Assembly (NCBI GenBank): GCA_030601485.1
Contig: JAUVTO010000027.1
Coordinates: 1 to 13,633, forward strand
Length of the DNA: 13,633 bases
From: Desulfobacterales bacterium
GTDB taxonomy: Bacteria > Desulfobacterota > Desulfobacteria > Desulfobacterales > UBA11574
Direction of reading: 5' to 3'
Part shown: piece by piece, positions 1-7,230 of the stretch
How positions within the stretch are numbered: the first letter of the stretch is position 1
Layout: every line of letters starts with the position of its first letter
Program-made: the position numbers and the translations under genes
Notes under the pieces: model-generated
What the model was told of the DNA's origin: nothing
Databases searched by the model: none
What the model saw: the letters and a program-made list of their open reading frames with translations, nothing else

Positions 1-591
1 TTTTACCGAAGATTTCGCGGCCCTGTCAAGAATCGGGTGCCCGCTGGAAGATAACACACGCAAATCAAGGACATTTCCAATTGGGCCCACCAGAACTTCA
101 AGGACCACGTTACCCTGAAATCCTCTTCTTCTGGCCACTGCAGGATATTTGGGAGGCGGATTTGATCGATAAAGAGGTCTTGCCTCACGTATGATCTGTT
201 TTCCGGACAGAGTTTCGCCCTCTTTGTCAGTTTCTCTAAAAACCGATTTTATTTCAGCTTGTTCAGGCTTATCCGAAGTTTTGGGCATATCAACGATTTT
301 TTCAGGAATGGCTTTTGACCGGTCCTTTTCCACGTGTTGAATAACATCTTTAATGACTTTTTTGGGTTTGGGCTTAGGAAAATGCGTTGGCTTTTTATTT
401 GTTTTGTGTTTCGGCTTGTCAAGAGCAGGTTTGGGTGTCGTCATTCTGGGTTGCCTGAGAGCCAGACTCATGTTCATAACTCTGAGTTTCGGCCTTTCAC
501 CGGATATTCTCTGGAGCCGATCAAATTTCAATCCCAGGAGAAATCCGTGTATACCCATGGCGAGTATCGCCGCTATTATTATTCGTTTCAC
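1..591 (-). CDS. tonB: TonB energy-transducing protein (partial, C-terminus beyond the window)
   Basis: TonB couples the inner-membrane proton motive force, through ExbB-ExbD, to outer-membrane receptors such as the BtuB encoded upstream. The frame is open for 197 codons from a GTG start to the window edge. The GTG overlaps the exbD stop (GTGA), which implies translational coupling. Residues 4-20 form the membrane anchor and include a histidine (H15, in IHGFLLG) placed like the TonB transmembrane histidine. Residues about 45-130 are rich in Lys and Pro (for example KPKPKK), as expected of the periplasm-spanning linker. Near the edge comes the C-terminal domain, with PPPKYPAVARRRGFQGNV and then SSGHPILDRAA, both typical of TonB. 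Only the last few dozen residues should be missing. An ATG 11 codons in would remove half the anchor, so GTG is preferred. Its position suggests a TonB dedicated to corrinoid uptake. Confidence 0.9.
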   Translation of the reverse strand, partial: MKRIIIAAILAMGIHGFLLGLKFDRLQRISGERPKLRVMNMSLALRQPRMTTPKPALDKPKHKTNKKPTHFPKPKPKKVIKDVIQHVEKDRSKAIPEKIVDMPKTSDKPEQAEIKSVFRETDKEGETLSGKQIIREARPLYRSNPPPKYPAVARRRGFQGNVVLEVLVGPIGNVLDLRVLSSSGHPILDRAAKSSVK

Positions 592-992
592 TTCTCAAAA
601 TCTGCCTGAAGAGAAATTCGATGGATATTCGCCATTCTGATCTGGTCCAGAACCCGAAAAAGGTTCTGGTATGAAAGGCTGCGGTCAGCAAAAAGCAATA
701 CGCCGGGTTCTTTACATGCTTCGGTTTTTCTTTTCAAAACCACTGCCAGATCGTTAGGAGCAATCTGTTCTTTGTCAACATATAGGGTTCCGTCTGATTT
801 TATGGTCACGGAAAGCACCAATGATTTATCTATGTTGACGAATGAGGATGTGGGAAGCAAAACCGGCAACCCGCGATGCACCGCCATGGAAAGCATTGCA
901 TAGATGAAAACCACAAGGAGCAAAAACACGATGTCAATCAGGGGAAGCATTTCAATACGGACTTTTTTAACTGTCTGCAAATTAACTTTCAT
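588..992 (-). CDS. exbD: ExbD/TolR-type biopolymer transport protein
   Basis: This 134-residue protein is the ExbD stator subunit of the TonB motor. One N-terminal transmembrane helix (about residues 16-36) follows a short cytoplasmic tail, and the rest is periplasmic. The helix carries the family hallmark PLIDIVFLLLV, with the proton-relaying aspartate at D20. The periplasmic part has the usual ExbD pattern (VTIKSDGTLYVDKEQI, then VLLFADRSLSYQNLFRVLDQIR). The start codon overlaps the exbB stop (ATGA) and its stop overlaps the tonB GTG, so the three genes form a tightly coupled unit. TolR is the main alternative, but the adjacent tonB and btuB favour ExbD. Confidence 0.93.
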   Translation of the reverse strand: MKVNLQTVKKVRIEMLPLIDIVFLLLVVFIYAMLSMAVHRGLPVLLPTSSFVNIDKSLVLSVTIKSDGTLYVDKEQIAPNDLAVVLKRKTEACKEPGVLLFADRSLSYQNLFRVLDQIRMANIHRISLQADFEK

Positions 993-1609
993 TTTTGATC
1001 CCCGTTTTGGTTGCCCAGTTTTTCATAGACGATTTCGAGACTTGTTGCATATTTTTCGATGGCAAGCGCAGACTGTTCAACCCGTGAATTAAAATAATTA
1101 TAAGGAAAGACCGAAAGAATCGCAATCCCCAAGCCGGCGGCTGTGGTGATCAGGGCCTGCGCGATTCCCGCAGTAACAACCTGCGGATGTTCGATGCCTG
1201 CCGAGCCCAGCGCTTCAAAGGAAAGAATGATTCCGATGACCGTGCCGAAAATACCCAGAAGCGGTGCCACTGTAATCATGGTGTCTATAATTCCCATATA
1301 TTTGCGCATCCGCTTGATCTGTTCGGCAGCGGCCGATTCCATGGCTTTAACCATAGAAAAGTCTCGATGAAGAATTCCGGTGATAAGAATTTTAATAATA
1401 TAGTCTTTGGAAGCCTTGGTTTTTATTCTTACCGAATCCCAGTCTCCTTCTCGGCACAGCTCAAGAACTTCATCCACAAGCGGTTTCTCCCGGCGCATAT
1501 CCATGCCGATCCAGAAAAAAATCCGTTCAATAATTACGGTCAATACTATGATGGAACAGGCCAGAAGCGGATACATGACCGGTCCGCCGCTGATAAATAT
1601 GTCTATCAT
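989..1609 (-). CDS. exbB: ExbB/MotA-TolQ-family proton channel protein
   Basis: This 206-residue inner-membrane protein forms the proton channel of the TonB complex. The first helix (about residues 9-30, GGPVMYPLLACSIIVLTVII) is followed by a cytoplasmic stretch. Two helices near the C-terminus carry the MotA/TolQ/ExbB signatures APLLGIFGTVIGI and ALITTAAGLGIAI, with the conserved threonines. The frame stays open upstream to 1768, but the extra 53 residues do not resemble any ExbB and overlap the end of the cbiZ fusion gene. The ATG at 1609 has a good ribosome-binding site (AAGGGGCG) and begins MIDIFISGGPVMYPL, as family members do. A candidate promoter lies about 50 bases upstream, so exbB-exbD-tonB may be expressed partly independently of the riboswitch. 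Confidence 0.93.
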   Translation of the reverse strand: MIDIFISGGPVMYPLLACSIIVLTVIIERIFFWIGMDMRREKPLVDEVLELCREGDWDSVRIKTKASKDYIIKILITGILHRDFSMVKAMESAAAEQIKRMRKYMGIIDTMITVAPLLGIFGTVIGIILSFEALGSAGIEHPQVVTAGIAQALITTAAGLGIAILSVFPYNYFNSRVEQSALAIEKYATSLEIVYEKLGNQNGDQK

Positions 1610-1658
1610 GATTTCGCCCCTTTTCGTTAGGAACCTATTACCTAAATTGAATTTGTAA

Positions 1659-1687
1659 AGTATATGTTTTCCGTCGCGCTTGTGCAA
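1659..1687 (-). promoter_or_regulatory. Candidate sigma70 promoter for exbB-exbD-tonB
   Basis: On the minus strand TTGCAC (1687-1682) and TATACT (1664-1659) are separated by exactly 17 bases, close to the consensus -35 and -10. The predicted start of transcription (about 1652) leaves a 40-base leader before the exbB ATG. It sits in the 124-base gap between the cbiZ fusion gene and exbB. The -35 box overlaps a small hairpin (TTGTGC / GCACAA, about 1681-1698). This is a pattern match only. Confidence 0.5.
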
Positions 1688-1733
1688 GTAAGCACAAAAA
1701 GAATAAAAAGGCACGCGATAATAATGCATTGTT

Positions 1734-3773
1734 TCATTTGGCCAATTGTTGCGATCTACTCGAAACAACCCCGTTTAACACGGCATCCAGCGCCATCTTC
1801 AGAACCAAAGGCACATCATCCATAGAAACAAGTTCTTCCATCTGGTCAATTTTCTTTCCTGCGATATCCTCTGCCACCAAATGGCACCATAACCGATAGG
1901 TTGAGAGATCTTTAACCAATCCTTTTTCATGATTATCGCTTAATACCAAAGCAGATTCAATAAAACCGGAATAACGGGGATCAAGAAGAATTTCTTCAAC
2001 CGCTCCCAAAAGAGCACATTTTTTCGGAATACACTCACACTTCATGCCGGATACCAGGCGGTATATGCTTATCTTTCGTTCCATTAGACGCTGGAAGATA
2101 TTGCGGGAAGCGGTAATTTTGTTTTGTTTGCAAATGGCTTCCTGAACACCTTGGTATACCGCCGTTGCAATCAGTTCTCCCAACTTTGAATGGCCGCCGG
2201 AATTGTCTATTTCAATACCGGTTCCCCGGACAACGATAATATTATCCGTTCCTGTTCCGGTGGCTCCATGCAACCGAGAAGAATAGCTGCTTCTGATATC
2301 CAAATCCATTAACGCTGCGGTTTTAGCCTCTGTAGCGCTGATAATTGCCCGGGTCATCGCCCTTGGGGTGAGTTTCAGGTTTGACAAAATGATGATGTTT
2401 ATGGTTGCGGGTTCGTAGAATCTTCCTTTGTCTTTACACATCCTGACGGCATTTGACTTCACACCGGCCGTTACTAAAGCGCATACCTCCATGTCTCTGA
2501 ATTTTTCCCGCTTGATGGCCAGGTTGTCCATGTCCGCGCCTGTAAAAAGAAAACTGGCATTTTTTTCTGATTTACCGATGACCTGATATATTCTTTTTCT
2601 CACGTTCTTTAAACCGGATTTATGTTCAATTCCCCAGCAGGGAGGGGGGGAGTAATGATTGCCCACAGATGTTATGCCGTTACGCTCTCCCTCAAGGGTA
2701 GAGACTAAAGACATGGGTTTCTTGAAGTCAATAATCAGGGTCTTGTTTAAAAAATCATGGATGTGGCTGTAGAAAATGCCCGCATCTTTTATGTAATCAA
2801 GATCAAGATCAAGACTGCGGGATTTGAATATCTTTTCTTCTAAAACATGATTTCCTTTTTTTGAAAACTCGTCCGTGTAAATTCTTGATGCGAGCCAGGA
2901 GACAAAATAGCCGGTATGAGTGGCGGCCCTGCATGTGAGGTCACAGGGGAAGTAGAATATCTTGCCATTTTTTACGGCATCCACATCTTTCCATCCCGGG
3001 CGATTGAAAAATCTTTTAGCGGTCTCCCTGTCCCCACCACAGCCATATATCACTTGAGGGTTAAACGTTAGCCACTCCTCTTTGGTAATGACGACAATAT
3101 TTTCTTTTTTGCCGAGAACGGGCGGGATACCTCCTGCGGCCCTGATCATTTCATTCTGGAAGGAATCATCTCCGGGAGTCATGACCGGGTCGCGACCCAT
3201 GAGTCGTAAAACTCTTTTCCTTTTTGAATCGGGTATTCTGTCGATTTTCTCGGAAATAATCCCAAGTTGTGTTTTTATATCATCAACTAATATGGCAGCT
3301 TGTTTTTCTTTATTAAAGATACTTCCCAGCAGAATGATATTTGCATAACTGTCGGATATGGAATCTGTTTCAAGGTTGATGAGCCGGCATTTTCCATGGC
3401 CGAATTTGTCTTTTATCTGCTTATGGAACCGGGAACAGAAAATAACATCGGGTTTTATCGCTTCAATGGCCTTGAGGGAAGGTGAGAAAAAACCGCCGAC
3501 GATCTCTTTAGAACCGGGTTCACCGGGATAATTGTCGTGATATGTGACAGCCTTTACCGTATCACCGGCACCGACCTTGAATATTATTTCGGTGAGGGAA
3601 GGTACCAGTGATACGACTCTTTCCGGTCTTTTATCGATTGTAATAGTTTTTCCGCTGGAATCAACAAATGTTACAGGATAGGAAAGGGCAGGGGGAAGTA
3701 CCCAAAGGGTGGCAAATAAGATAACAAACAGTAATCCGGCCAATTTGATGAAGCATCGTTTTTTAATTTTCAT
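1734..3773 (-). CDS. cbiZ: Exported BtuF-like corrinoid-binding domain fused to CbiZ adenosylcobinamide amidohydrolase
   Basis: This 679-residue two-domain protein starts with a signal peptide or membrane anchor (K3-K5, hydrophobic 10-30, possible cleavage after ALS). Residues about 33-305 form a periplasmic binding domain of the BtuF/FhuD class (RVVSLVPSLTEIIFKVGAGD, IEAIKPDVIF, VDAVKNGKIFYF). Residues about 330-548 match CbiZ, which hydrolyses the aminopropanol amide of adenosylcobinamide and some cobamides to give cobyric acid. The signatures are VTAGVKSNAVRMCKD, INIIILSNLKLTPRAMTRAI, ATEAKTAALMDLDIRS and ATGTGTDNIIVVRG. Residues 549-679 form a further helical segment I cannot assign. The gene lies 12 bases after btuB. 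CbiZ is known as a cytoplasmic enzyme, so the export signal is the odd point: either the enzyme works in the periplasm, or the N-terminus is misread. No BtuC or BtuD gene is in the window. Confidence 0.88.
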   Translation of the reverse strand: MKIKKRCFIKLAGLLFVILFATLWVLPPALSYPVTFVDSSGKTITIDKRPERVVSLVPSLTEIIFKVGAGDTVKAVTYHDNYPGEPGSKEIVGGFFSPSLKAIEAIKPDVIFCSRFHKQIKDKFGHGKCRLINLETDSISDSYANIILLGSIFNKEKQAAILVDDIKTQLGIISEKIDRIPDSKRKRVLRLMGRDPVMTPGDDSFQNEMIRAAGGIPPVLGKKENIVVITKEEWLTFNPQVIYGCGGDRETAKRFFNRPGWKDVDAVKNGKIFYFPCDLTCRAATHTGYFVSWLASRIYTDEFSKKGNHVLEEKIFKSRSLDLDLDYIKDAGIFYSHIHDFLNKTLIIDFKKPMSLVSTLEGERNGITSVGNHYSPPPCWGIEHKSGLKNVRKRIYQVIGKSEKNASFLFTGADMDNLAIKREKFRDMEVCALVTAGVKSNAVRMCKDKGRFYEPATINIIILSNLKLTPRAMTRAIISATEAKTAALMDLDIRSSYSSRLHGATGTGTDNIIVVRGTGIEIDNSGGHSKLGELIATAVYQGVQEAICKQNKITASRNIFQRLMERKISIYRLVSGMKCECIPKKCALLGAVEEILLDPRYSGFIESALVLSDNHEKGLVKDLSTYRLWCHLVAEDIAGKKIDQMEELVSMDDVPLVLKMALDAVLNGVVSSRSQQLAK

Positions 3774-3785
3774 TGTAAATACCTT

Positions 3786-5750
3786 TTAATAATCATACCT
3801 CATACCAATAAAGAAACTTCTTCCCGGCATGGGATAACCCTTAACGTATTCATAATCCTTATCAAAGATGTTCAGAACCTCTCCTTTCAGGGTAACTCCT
3901 CCATACCTATCGAAATCAAGGATCTTTTTGCTGATAGTGAAATTGGCAACAGTAAAGCCGCCTTTTTTTATAACTTCGACCGGCACTCCCCACACATAAT
4001 TTTCATAATCCTCAATGTCTTTTTCACCCGTATAGGCAAAGTTCAGATTGGCGGAAAGTCCTTTCATATCAGAAAAAATAATACCCCAGGAAGCATTGAT
4101 ATCTTCCGTGTATAGAAGGTCCTCATCGGTTTCATCGTCTTCGTATTCCGTAAGATAGACAATATTGCCATAAGGTCTGATTTCAAATTCCCAGTCAAAA
4201 AAGTTGCCAATATCAAAGGAAATCTCACCTTCAAATCCCTCTATGGTAGCTCCACCAATGTTTTTGTATGATTGGACAGAGCTTGGCAGGGTATAGACTT
4301 GTATTTTATCATCAAAATCAGTATAAAAATAGGTGAAAGAGAGATTAGCAGACGCGTAAGTGAGGTCCAAACCACATTCGTATGTCTCACTCTTCTCAGG
4401 ATCAAGATCAGGATTACCTAAATAACTAATGAACGTAACATAATCACCTGCCAACTGTTCTGCAGTCGGCATCTTGAAAGCTTCCCCATAATTGGCCCTT
4501 ACCTTTAGATAGTCTGTTACAAGATAGGCCACACCGAAATTGGACGAGAGATTATCATCATCTTCCTTTCCGCCATCCTCCTTCATATCCACTTCATAGT
4601 CATCATATCTCAGACCACCGGTGATGATGAACCTGTCAAAGAGTTTGGTTTTGGCCAAGATAAAATAGGCAGGATTATCATATTCTGATTCTTTTGGTGT
4701 TGACGAAGAATCAATATCATAATTCACCCAGTCAAAACCACCAGTAATAATTGAATCCTTCCAGTGTAAACTGACCTGTCCCTGCGCACCCTGGTGGTCA
4801 GTATCTTTTTCGTAACTGTAGGCCCATGTTGGATCACACCATTTGTACTCATCTTCACCGTAAAAATATCTGGCCTTCCATGATAAAAGGCCATCAGAGG
4901 TCTCACCGTTATAAATAAAGTCAATGGATTCAAGGCTGTTATCCGTGTAATTGTCAAGATCGTTTTGACTGAGGTAGTATGGATCGCCTACCTCATCGGC
5001 ATCAAAATAATTATAAATAAGACGGATATGATTTTTAGGCAAAAATTCAAAACCGAGGTTTAAGCTGGCATTTTCTTTCTCATCATAACCTGTATTTCTA
5101 TAATCGTCCCCTTCGGCAGTGTCATAATCATCCCTGGAATCTCTGGTGAAACTGCCCGAGAAATCAAATGCCTTGTATTTTCCTGAAAATCCCACACTTC
5201 CTTCCTCATAATCATAGCTTCCCAAGCGTCCTTCAACAAAGGCGGTCGGTTTATCCTTTCCCTGTCTGGTGATTACGTTTATGACTCCGCCCATAGCGGC
5301 TGAACCGTATTGAACAGAGGCAGGCCCCCTTATTATTTCTACCCTCTCTATATTCTTGGTCATGATCTTGGCCAGATTGCCGGTTCCTGCACGCCGACCA
5401 TTCAAGAGGATCAGCACATGGCCCGCGAGGTCAACCCCGGTTGCATCGGTTCTGAAACCGCGTATACCGATAGCGGTTGAGGTGCCCGGATATTTTTGAA
5501 TATGTCCGACACCCTTTTCAGCAAGCAAATCACCAAGATCCGTAGCTGAAGAGATCTTTATCTCTTCTTCGTCAATAATCGTTATGTTGGATGTAATCTC
5601 CTTTTTCTTTTCCTTTACTCTGCCTGCCGTAACGACCACCTCTTCCATGGTTGATACCATCTCTTTGTCTTTTTGTACATCTCCCGCCTGACCCAATCCC
5701 GGAACCAATAAAGCCATGCAAACAGCCAAACAACCTAACCACTTTTTCAT
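3786..5750 (-). CDS. btuB: TonB-dependent cobalamin/corrinoid receptor (BtuB-like)
   Basis: This 654-residue outer-membrane receptor would bring cobamides or their precursors into the periplasm. It has a signal peptide (residues 1-22, cleaved after GQA) and a TonB box at about 36-43 (EEVVVTAG). The plug domain (about 55-165) ends in VEIIRGPASVQYGSAAMGGV and VINVITRQG. A 22-strand barrel rich in aromatic and acidic residues should follow, with a typical C-terminal strand ending in an aromatic residue (GYPMPGRSFFIGMRYDY). E. coli BtuB is about 610 residues, so the length fits. The start has a strong ribosome-binding site (AGGAGG, 5763-5758, 7 bases from the ATG). The substrate is called from the cobalamin riboswitch upstream and the BtuF-CbiZ gene downstream. 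On sequence alone a siderophore receptor would be possible. Confidence 0.9.
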   Translation of the reverse strand: MKKWLGCLAVCMALLVPGLGQAGDVQKDKEMVSTMEEVVVTAGRVKEKKKEITSNITIIDEEEIKISSATDLGDLLAEKGVGHIQKYPGTSTAIGIRGFRTDATGVDLAGHVLILLNGRRAGTGNLAKIMTKNIERVEIIRGPASVQYGSAAMGGVINVITRQGKDKPTAFVEGRLGSYDYEEGSVGFSGKYKAFDFSGSFTRDSRDDYDTAEGDDYRNTGYDEKENASLNLGFEFLPKNHIRLIYNYFDADEVGDPYYLSQNDLDNYTDNSLESIDFIYNGETSDGLLSWKARYFYGEDEYKWCDPTWAYSYEKDTDHQGAQGQVSLHWKDSIITGGFDWVNYDIDSSSTPKESEYDNPAYFILAKTKLFDRFIITGGLRYDDYEVDMKEDGGKEDDDNLSSNFGVAYLVTDYLKVRANYGEAFKMPTAEQLAGDYVTFISYLGNPDLDPEKSETYECGLDLTYASANLSFTYFYTDFDDKIQVYTLPSSVQSYKNIGGATIEGFEGEISFDIGNFFDWEFEIRPYGNIVYLTEYEDDETDEDLLYTEDINASWGIIFSDMKGLSANLNFAYTGEKDIEDYENYVWGVPVEVIKKGGFTVANFTISKKILDFDRYGGVTLKGEVLNIFDKDYEYVKGYPMPGRSFFIGMRYDY

Positions 5751-5796
5751 AACTTTTCCTCCTTCCTAACGCTATTTATAGTTAGAGTCCGGGACC

Positions 5797-5832
5797 AAAA
5801 AAAACCCCGGACCGAAATAAATCGATCCGGGG
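5797..5832 (-). terminator. Intrinsic terminator of the btuB riboswitch
   Basis: On the minus strand CCCCGGATCGA (5832-5822) pairs with TCGGTCCGGGG (5815-5805), with one G-U pair and a 6-base loop. A run of eight T follows (5804-5797). It lies between the aptamer and the btuB ribosome-binding site, which is the layout of a riboswitch that stops transcription when cobalamin is bound. Confidence 0.85.
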
Positions 5833-5896
5833 ATTTCCCTTTTTTATCCTCAAGATCTAACCAAGGCACCTCCCGTCCGCGAAGGTTATGCCTAAT

Positions 5897-6083
5897 GTTC
5901 AGACAGGTTTTCTGACTTTCCCGCCCTTTTAGCGGCCTTCCCATTCATATCCGAACAGTGGCACACAAAGGCTAAAAGGGTTCCCTTTTCCACATGAAAT
6001 CAGAAAAGGGCGGGACTACAGCGGCGGGCCCGTCCCCGATTTTAACGGGGTTCCCTATTAAGCTCGACATCGAGCATCTGAAC
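5897..6083 (-). promoter_or_regulatory. Cobalamin riboswitch upstream of btuB
   Basis: The minus strand carries the conserved cobalamin aptamer core: AATAGGGAA (about 6059-6051), the CCCCGTT...CGGGG hairpin (about 6050-6034), then GGGCCCGCCGCTGTAGTCCC (6030-6011). The B12 box GCCACTG lies at 5962-5956, followed by GGGAAGGC and GCTAAAAGGGCGGG. A closing P1 helix is visible: GTTCAGA (6083-6077) pairs with TCTGAAC (5903-5897). A variable arm is formed by CCCTTTTC / GAAAAGGG (6010-5983). Together with the terminator downstream, this should repress btuB and the cbiZ fusion gene when cobalamin is plentiful. The aptamer begins only about 50 bases after the cobT stop. Confidence 0.93.
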
Positions 6084-6094
6084 AAAACAAAGAT

Positions 6095-6124
6095 TACTTA
6101 GACCAAACAAAGGGGCTGCGTCAA
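6095..6124 (-). promoter_or_regulatory. Possible promoter for the btuB riboswitch transcript
   Basis: TTGACG (6124-6119) on the minus strand lies just after the cobT stop and is a good -35. The best-spaced -10 (TAAGTA, 6100-6095, 18-base spacer) is poor. The aptamer starts about 10 bases further on, as it would if transcription began here. Without this promoter, btuB would depend on read-through from the cobT operon. Confidence 0.3.
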
Positions 6125-6132
6125 GAAAAATA

Positions 6133-7215
6133 TTAATCTTTATCGGTAACCCCGGCTTCCTCAAAAGTGAGCACTTCATTAAAGACATGAACCGCGCCAT
6201 CCATTACTCCCATGGCCAGGGCGCCGCCGGTTCCTTCTCCGAGACGCATTCCAAGATCCAGAATAGGCTCGAGCCCGAGGTATTTCAACATTGACCCGTG
6301 GCCGGCTTCTTCGGAACGGTGCCCGGCAAAAATATATTCTGTCACAAAGGGGCATAGGATATGAGCGATCAGAGCCCCCGCGGTTGAAATAAAGCCGTCG
6401 ATGACCACGGGACGGCTGTGAAATGCCCCGGCCAGGATGCATCCGGCGATACCGCCGATCTCAAAACCGCCCACCTTGGACAGTACATCCAGACCGTCAC
6501 GGGGATCCGGGTTGTTTACCTGAATTCCCCTAATTACGGCTTCCCGTTTTTTTATGAGGCCATTATCGTCTATTCCGGTCCCACGTCCGACCATTTCTTC
6601 CGGGTGTTTGCCGGTAACCACGGTGCCAATGGCTGCCGAAGGTGTTGTATTTCCGATTCCCATATCTCCTGTTCCCAGAATGTCAACACCTTTTTCAAAA
6701 AGTTCAGACGCGAGTTCAAATCCGGCTAATATTGATTTTTCAGCATTTTCACGTGTCATGGCCGGTCCTTTAATTAAATTCGCCGTTCCTTTTGCGATTT
6801 TACGCACCAGAAATTGATCTCCTCCTTCCAAAGAACCAGGGTTCAGTTCCGGAATAATACCTATATCCACCACCCACACCTCTGCACCGACATGTCGGGA
6901 GATTGCGTTAATTGTTGCCCCACCGGCTAAAAAAGTCTGAACCATTGCGCCTGTGACTTCCTGTGGGTATGCGCTAACACCGTCTGCAACTACTCCGTGA
7001 TCTCCGGTCATTACGATAACGGCCTTTCGATGTAATGACGGTTTTAGTGTTTTTTGTATGGCGCACAGTCGTTCTGAAATATCATGAAGTTGCCCCATAG
7101 CTCTGGTTGGCATAACAAGTTGAGCGGTTCGCTCTTTTGCCTTTTCGTTCCACTCGTCGTCAACCGGAACAATCCTTTCAATAATTTCTTTTATGCTAAT
7201 TTGTTTTGAGACCAT
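6133..7215 (-). CDS. cobT: Nicotinate-nucleotide:dimethylbenzimidazole phosphoribosyltransferase
   Basis: CobT moves phosphoribose from nicotinate mononucleotide to the lower-ligand base, giving the alpha-ribotide needed for the nucleotide loop of cobamides. The 360 residues match the family along their length: MTGDHGVVADGVSAYPQEVT (69-88), the glycine-rich GTGDMGIGNTT (181-191), GHRSEEAGH (298-306) and MRLGEGTGGALAM (323-335). E327 in LGEGTG corresponds to the catalytic glutamate E317 of Salmonella CobT. The second acidic residue, E174 in Salmonella (GEMGI), is an aspartate here (D184). The gene is last in the riboswitch operon, 15 bases after the porin gene, with an AGAAGG ribosome-binding site. 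The base used cannot be read from the sequence with confidence. Confidence 0.95.
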   Translation of the reverse strand: MVSKQISIKEIIERIVPVDDEWNEKAKERTAQLVMPTRAMGQLHDISERLCAIQKTLKPSLHRKAVIVMTGDHGVVADGVSAYPQEVTGAMVQTFLAGGATINAISRHVGAEVWVVDIGIIPELNPGSLEGGDQFLVRKIAKGTANLIKGPAMTRENAEKSILAGFELASELFEKGVDILGTGDMGIGNTTPSAAIGTVVTGKHPEEMVGRGTGIDDNGLIKKREAVIRGIQVNNPDPRDGLDVLSKVGGFEIGGIAGCILAGAFHSRPVVIDGFISTAGALIAHILCPFVTEYIFAGHRSEEAGHGSMLKYLGLEPILDLGMRLGEGTGGALAMGVMDGAVHVFNEVLTFEEAGVTDKD

Positions 7216-7230
7216 TGATGCCTTCTTTTT

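Noticed and set aside
3..188. Minus-strand 61-codon frame at the left edge
   Set aside because: It is out of frame with tonB, whose conserved C-terminal domain is read in another frame over the same bases.
334..640. Two overlapping plus-strand frames
   Set aside because: They are antisense to tonB, whose minus-strand translation has clear TonB features.
1610..1768. Longer exbB start at 1768
   Set aside because: The added 53 residues resemble no ExbB and would overlap the cbiZ fusion gene; the ATG at 1609 has a good ribosome-binding site and the family N-terminus.
5747..5944. 65-codon minus-strand frame upstream of btuB (beginning MGRPLKGRE)
   Set aside because: It is a translation of the conserved riboswitch 3' half and terminator, and it overlaps the btuB ribosome-binding site and start.
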